DNA from: Bradyrhizobium sp. JYMT SZCCT0428
Lineage (GTDB): Bacteria; Pseudomonadota; Alphaproteobacteria; Rhizobiales; Xanthobacteraceae
Length of the DNA stretch: 64,000 nt
Direction: 5' to 3'
Assembly (NCBI RefSeq): GCF_018131075.1
Contig: NZ_JAFCLS010000047.1
Location: forward strand, 1-64,000
This document shows positions 61,947 to 64,000 of the stretch, in pieces. The notes under the pieces were generated by a model. The model did not search any database and was not told the DNA's origin. It saw only the letters and a program-made list of their open reading frames with translations. A program made the position numbers and the translations under genes. The number at the start of each line of letters is the position of its first letter. Position 1 is the stretch's first letter.

Positions 61947-64000
61947 TCAAAAAGCTTCGGCGGCTGAATTTGCCGGGGCCGTTCCCGCCTTGCCCTCGGT
62001 ACCTCGCCGCAGCCGCTCCAGCGGAGCTTCGCCATAGCGGAGGAAGAGAACCGGCGTCAGCAGCGTGTCGAGCAGGGTCGCGCTGAGGAGGCCGCCGAAA
62101 ATCGTCACCGCCACCGGATGCAGGATCTCCTTGCCGGGATTTGCCGCATCGATCAGCAGCGGCACCAGCGCCACGCCGGCCGCCATCGCCGTCATCAAGA
62201 CCGGCGTCAGCCGCTCGACGCTGCCGCGAACCACGAGGTCGTGGCCGAACGGCATTCCTTCCTTCAGCGCCAGGTTGATGTAGTGGCTGATTTTCAGGAT
62301 GCCGTTGCGAACCGCAATGCCGGTCAGCGTGACAAATCCGACCATCGACGCAACCGAGAGCGTCTGGCCCGCCAGCCAAAGCGCCGCGACCGATCCGATC
62401 AGCGCCAGCGGGACGTTGCCCATGATGATGAAGGCGAGCACGGTCGAGCGGTAGCGGCTGTAGAGAATGGCAAACACCAGCAACAGCGACAGCAGCGAGA
62501 GGACGCCGATGGTCCGGCTTGCTTCCTCCTGGGCCTGGAACGTTCCCTCCAAACGAACGTAAAAGCCCTCGGGAAGCCTGGTCGACGCGGTCACCTTGCG
62601 GATCGCCGCGATGATGTCGGTCATGTCGGCCGTCCCGTCGGCGTTCGCCAGCACCACCACACGGCGGCGGCCGTTCTCGCGCAGGATCTGGTTGGGGCCT
62701 TCGGTTTCCTTGACGTCGGCGATCTGCCGCGCGGGAATCCAGCCGGCCGGCGTTTCGATCAAGAGGTCGCCCAGGGTTTGCGTGGTGCGAAGCCGGTCCG
62801 GCAGCCGCATCGTGACGTCAAACCGGCGATAGCCGTCCACCACCCGCGAAATGACGCGGCCGTTCGAGAGCCGGCTGAGCTGCTGGATCACGGCGGCCGG
62901 CTGCACGCCATACAGCGCGGCACGGCCATAGTCGACGCGGATTTCCAGCTGCGGAATCAGCACCTGCTTTTCGACCTGCAGGTCGGTGAGACCCGGAATC
63001 TCAGAAAGCTTGCCGCGCAACATGTCGGCGGTCGCGCGCAGGCTGTTCAGATCGTCGCCGAACACTTTCAGCGCAATTTCGGCCCGAACGCCCGAAAGCA
63101 GATGGTCGAGCCGGTGCGAAATCGGCTGGCCGACGTTGATCGCAGCGGGAAGCACGGCGAGCCGGGCCCTTATGTCAGCGACGATTTCGGTCTTGGGCCG
63201 TTTCGATGGCTTGAGATTGACCTCGAGGTCCGACGAATGGACGCCTTCGGCATGCTCGTCGAGCTCCGCCCGCCCGGTTCGCCGGCCAACGGTCTTGACC
63301 TCGGGCACCTCAAGGATGAGGCGCTCGGCAATCAACCCGACGCGGTGGGATTCGGCGAGCGAAATTCCCGGATTGAAGAGCATGTTGATCGTGAAGGTGC
63401 CCTCGTTGAAGGGCGGCAGGAATGCGCGCGGAAGATAGAATGCGGAAGCCGCCGCGATCACGACCGCCGCGAGTGCGGCGGCCATCAGGGTGCGTTGATG
63501 GTGGAAAACCCGTTCGAGCAAGGCCGCATTGGCGCGCTTGAGCATCGCGACCAGCGCGCTGTCGCCATGATCGAGGCGCTTGAGATGCGGAAGCATGTGA
63601 TACGCCATGACAGGCGTCAGGGTGATGGAGACCGCAAGGCTGGCGAGAATCGAGATGATGTAGGCCTGACCAAGCGGCGCAAACAGCCGGCCTTCTATAC
63701 CCGACAGCGCAAACAGCGGCACGAACACCAGAACGATGATGGCGGTCGCATAGACGATGCCGGAGCGGACTTCCTGCGATGCCGATACGACGACATCGAA
63801 TGCCGGGCGGGGATGCTCCAAAGCGCGATTTTCGCGCAAGCGCCGGAAGATGTTTTCGACATCGACGACGGCGTCATCGACCAGCTCGCCGATGGCGATG
63901 GCAATGCCGCCAAGGGTCATGGTGTTGATCGACAGGCCGGCAAAATAGAACACGACCGCGGTCGTCAGGATCGACACCGGGATCGCAGCCAGCGAGATCA
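61947..64000 (-). CDS. HME-RND efflux permease, 3' part (5' end beyond the window)
   Basis: The reading frame is open to position 64000, so the start lies outside. The visible part of about 680 residues covers the C-terminal two thirds of a CzcA/CusA-type pump. TM4 carries GGIAIAIGELVDDAVVDVEN with the paired Asp residues of HME pumps, and near the end IMGNVPLALIGSVAALWLAG and SMVGFVTLTGIAVRNGILK mark TM10-TM11. It differs clearly from the pump at 40800, whose TM4 reads AIDLGIIVDGTVIMVEN, so it is not a recent duplicate. A small periplasmic protein gene follows 16 bp downstream. Confidence 0.92.
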   Translation of the reverse strand, partial: ISLAAIPVSILTTAVVFYFAGLSINTMTLGGIAIAIGELVDDAVVDVENIFRRLRENRALEHPRPAFDVVVSASQEVRSGIVYATAIIVLVFVPLFALSGIEGRLFAPLGQAYIISILASLAVSITLTPVMAYHMLPHLKRLDHGDSALVAMLKRANAALLERVFHHQRTLMAAALAAVVIAAASAFYLPRAFLPPFNEGTFTINMLFNPGISLAESHRVGLIAERLILEVPEVKTVGRRTGRAELDEHAEGVHSSDLEVNLKPSKRPKTEIVADIRARLAVLPAAINVGQPISHRLDHLLSGVRAEIALKVFGDDLNSLRATADMLRGKLSEIPGLTDLQVEKQVLIPQLEIRVDYGRAALYGVQPAAVIQQLSRLSNGRVISRVVDGYRRFDVTMRLPDRLRTTQTLGDLLIETPAGWIPARQIADVKETEGPNQILRENGRRRVVVLANADGTADMTDIIAAIRKVTASTRLPEGFYVRLEGTFQAQEEASRTIGVLSLLSLLLVFAILYSRYRSTVLAFIIMGNVPLALIGSVAALWLAGQTLSVASMVGFVTLTGIAVRNGILKISHYINLALKEGMPFGHDLVVRGSVERLTPVLMTAMAAGVALVPLLIDAANPGKEILHPVAVTIFGGLLSATLLDTLLTPVLFLRYGEAPLERLRRGTEGKAGTAPANSAAEAF

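Overview
The window is high-GC chromosomal DNA of an alphaproteobacterium of the Bradyrhizobium / Nitrobacteraceae type. This rests on the conserved core blocks (the lpxK-waaA-acyltransferase-DUF4170-cysQ-pmbA run, DUF6101-ubiA, rsmE, hisZ-hisG, a CIRCE-controlled groESL), on several Bug-type solute receptors, and on many short palindromic intergenic repeats of the kind that litter these genomes. No rRNA, tRNA, CRISPR array, intact insertion sequence or complete prophage was recognised. The assignment is made by eye, without a database search.

Region by region. 0-7.6 kb: a GAF sensor histidine kinase, a HAD phosphatase, an amidohydrolase, purD, a small membrane-protein/winged-helix group and a membrane-anchored alpha/beta hydrolase. 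7.6-10.9 kb: xseA, a broken dienelactone hydrolase gene (frameshift plus lost nucleophile) and a DUF2093 gene. 10.9-16.5 kb: a tightly packed leftward envelope operon, pmbA > cysQ > DUF4170 > DUF374 acyltransferase > waaA > lpxK, with overlapping or nearly overlapping genes, making and decorating lipid A/Kdo. 16.7-27.9 kb: DUF6101, ubiA, a secreted protein, rsmE, hisZG, a polyprenyl-type glycosyltransferase with a YdjC/HpnK deacetylase, DUF2076, an L,D-transpeptidase, a CheZ-like protein and a lipoprotein. 28-35 kb: groESL with CIRCE and a heat-shock-type promoter, a secreted protein of unknown role, and two flavoproteins (CrtI-like and GMC).

35-38.4 kb is an accessory patch with lower apparent GC: a dispersed ~290-bp repeat (also at the left end of the window), an orphan eukaryotic-type protein kinase and an unknown two-helix membrane protein, set among GGATTACGC-type palindromes. 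38.4-52 kb is metabolic/transport DNA: Bug receptor, HME-RND efflux pair, amidase, tandem hot-dog thioesterase, dCMP deaminase, a divergent FAD oxidoreductase/AraC pair, a voltage-sensor K+ channel with a C-terminal zinc ribbon, an MFS carrier and a second Bug receptor. 53-55.7 kb is a second accessory patch: it is flanked by an intact Bug gene and a decayed copy of a Bug 3' end, and carries a small gene pair whose second member has an HEPN-like RxxxxH motif, plus an orphan secreted trypsin-like protease. 55.8-64 kb: a Tat-exported MBL hydrolase, a LysR-controlled tartrate dehydrogenase/Bug operon, two tiny double-glycine-leader peptide genes, a META-domain protein, and the 3' part of a second HME-RND pump, cut by the window end.

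The items most worth follow-up are the two GG-leader peptides (57.06 and 60.61 kb), the HEPN-like pair in its Bug-tail-flanked insert, and the orphan kinase patch.
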